Positions 62,742 to 64,000 of a DNA stretch of 64,000 bases are shown piece after piece. How positions within the stretch are numbered: position 1 is the first letter of the stretch; each line of letters starts with the position of its first letter. A model generated the notes under the pieces. It was not told where the DNA came from. It made no database searches and saw nothing but the letters and a program-made list of their open reading frames with translations. The position numbers and the translations under genes are program-made. Origin of the DNA: Phymorhynchus buccinoides (Eukaryota > Mollusca > Gastropoda > Neogastropoda > Raphitomidae); NCBI GenBank assembly GCA_017654935.2, contig CM065690.1, forward strand, positions 39,085,742 through 39,149,741, written 5' to 3'.

Positions 62742-63194
62742 ACAGTAGCTTTTCTCAGCTCCTTTCAGTTCATGCCTTTTGTTAACACTCGTCACCAGCA
62801 TAAACCAATTTAAAGTGTTTTATCCATTAGGCTTACATTGTTTTATGGTGGCATACCACTTGTAAGGTCTTTTCCTATCCCACAATCAATGATAAGAATA
62901 TTTGCCTCTGTTAAAAGAAATAACTTGAAACAGACAGCTCTCTGTGGAAAACTGAAAGGAGCTAGAATGAGGGGAATTAGTGTACTGTGGTGTGTGTGTG
63001 AATACAAGGGTAACAGTATGTGAATGTGTGTCAGAATGAAAAATAATGTGTGTGTAAAAGAGAGAGAGAGGGGTGGTTGTGGTGGTGAATGAGTGGTGGT
63101 GATGATGGTGGCGAAGTACAAAGAAATTGATGGTACTCATGTAGGGTTAAAATTGCCTGAGAGACATCTTTTAGTTTAAAATGTTTTCTATGAA

Positions 63195-63372
63195 AATATG
63201 ATATGTATAAAGGTAAACTGCTGCTGGTTTGGGTAATTGGTGTCCATTTTATGACGTTTTGTTGTTGCTTTTTGGTGTTTTCATATGATATGTATAAAGG
63301 TAAACTGCTGCTGGTTTGGGTAATTGGTGTCCATTTTATGACGTTTTGTTGTTGCTTTTTGGTGTTTTCATG
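63195..63372 (+). repeat. 87-bp tandem duplication
   Basis: Two copies of atgatatgtataaagg, taaactgctgctggtttggg, attggtgtccattttatgac and tttttggtgttttcat, apparently identical. Confidence 0.93.
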
Positions 63373-64000
63373 ATAAAACATTGTGTATTTGTTGTTTTTC
63401 TTGGTTTTCAGTGTATTGCCTAGAACGTTTTTTGTTTAAAAAAAATAACCCCTTCACAACGCCAGCCATATTTCAGCCAAAATGTTCCATTAAATTTACC
63501 TGGGTAGAGAACAAAATCCATCTGCAGTATTTGGGAATTCTTCTGTGACATATATAAAATACGGTCTATCTTTACTTCCCAAAACTAAGACAATAGGGTC
63601 TTTGGATAATAGACCCTAATTTGATGCCTTTTAGTGACATAGGTGTTAAGTCACTGTGGTGCTAAAATGCGACTTTGGTGGTGAAAGGGTTAATGTGCTG
63701 TCATTTCTGGACTATGAATTCATTCATTTCTTAAAATTAAATTAATCTCCCAAATTTTATTTGTAAACAATCGTATGACAAAGCAGCATTAACAAAGAGA
63801 TTGTAGAGCACAACAAGCTTAGAGCATATACTAGGTGCTCAAACCGTCTAAATCACATAGTATTGGCTGCGCAAATATGATAGGTACACTGGAATTATGA
63901 AAGAAAAGAAAAACAACATGAACACTATGGGGTCTATTTAGTGAATTTCAAGTAACAATTGTTCAATGGACACATCCGTCCATCATATATTTAAACCATA
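63373..64000. other. Terminal stretch of window
   Basis: AT-rich, no exon, repeat or RNA gene recognised. It would be GluN1 intron 16 if the last exon lies further on. Confidence 0.5.

Overview
The window reads as animal nuclear DNA, most likely from a gastropod mollusc. It has multi-exon genes with GT-AG introns, very abundant (CT)n, (GA)n and (GT)n microsatellites, several interspersed repeat families, DIRS-type and LINE retroelements, and pogo/Tigger-like DNA transposons. Only two host genes can be recognised, both on the + strand. 'Mollusc' is an inference from repeat style and protein divergence. No search could be run.

Layout. 1-1593 holds two exons of SEC63, the ER J-protein of the Sec61 translocon; its last exons are not visible. 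1594-3932 holds a hAT-like element and the start of a SINE-like copy that runs into a 500-N scaffold gap (3933-4432). Directly after the gap, 4433-13950 is one giant imperfect palindrome (arms about 4.7 kb, loop about 58 bp). Its arms differ mainly by small indels, so it looks more like a fold-back read at a contig end than biology. 13950-21390 is repeat-rich: long (CT)n tracts, three tandem duplications, a 5'-truncated LINE reverse transcriptase on the minus strand, and a small fold-back MITE.

21494-60621 is a nearly complete NMDA receptor subunit 1 gene (GluN1, Nmdar1/GRIN1-type). Sixteen coding exons join with consistent phases to 870 codons: signal peptide, amino-terminal domain, S1, M1, M2 pore loop, M3 with [10 protein letters not shown]2, M4 and the C0 segment. 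The last cytoplasmic exon(s) are not recognised and may lie beyond the window. Introns carry TA-flanked MITEs, a Tigger element inserted in a LINE relic, and two head-to-tail DIRS-like retroelements (34107-46879). The internal complementary region of each DIRS copy is the exact reverse complement of the copy-copy junction.

The most unusual signal is that GluN1 exon edges are repeatedly caught in tandem duplications. The exon 8 donor is copied once more. The exon 9 acceptor plus first half is present three times. Exon 11 has decayed extra copies of its 5' edge, and its pore-encoding 3' edge is repeated eight times in one open frame, with the pore Asn changed to Tyr in five units. The exon 16 acceptor is embedded in a 49-bp minisatellite of 27 exact-length units. 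Whether any of these extra splice sites is used can only be settled with RNA data.
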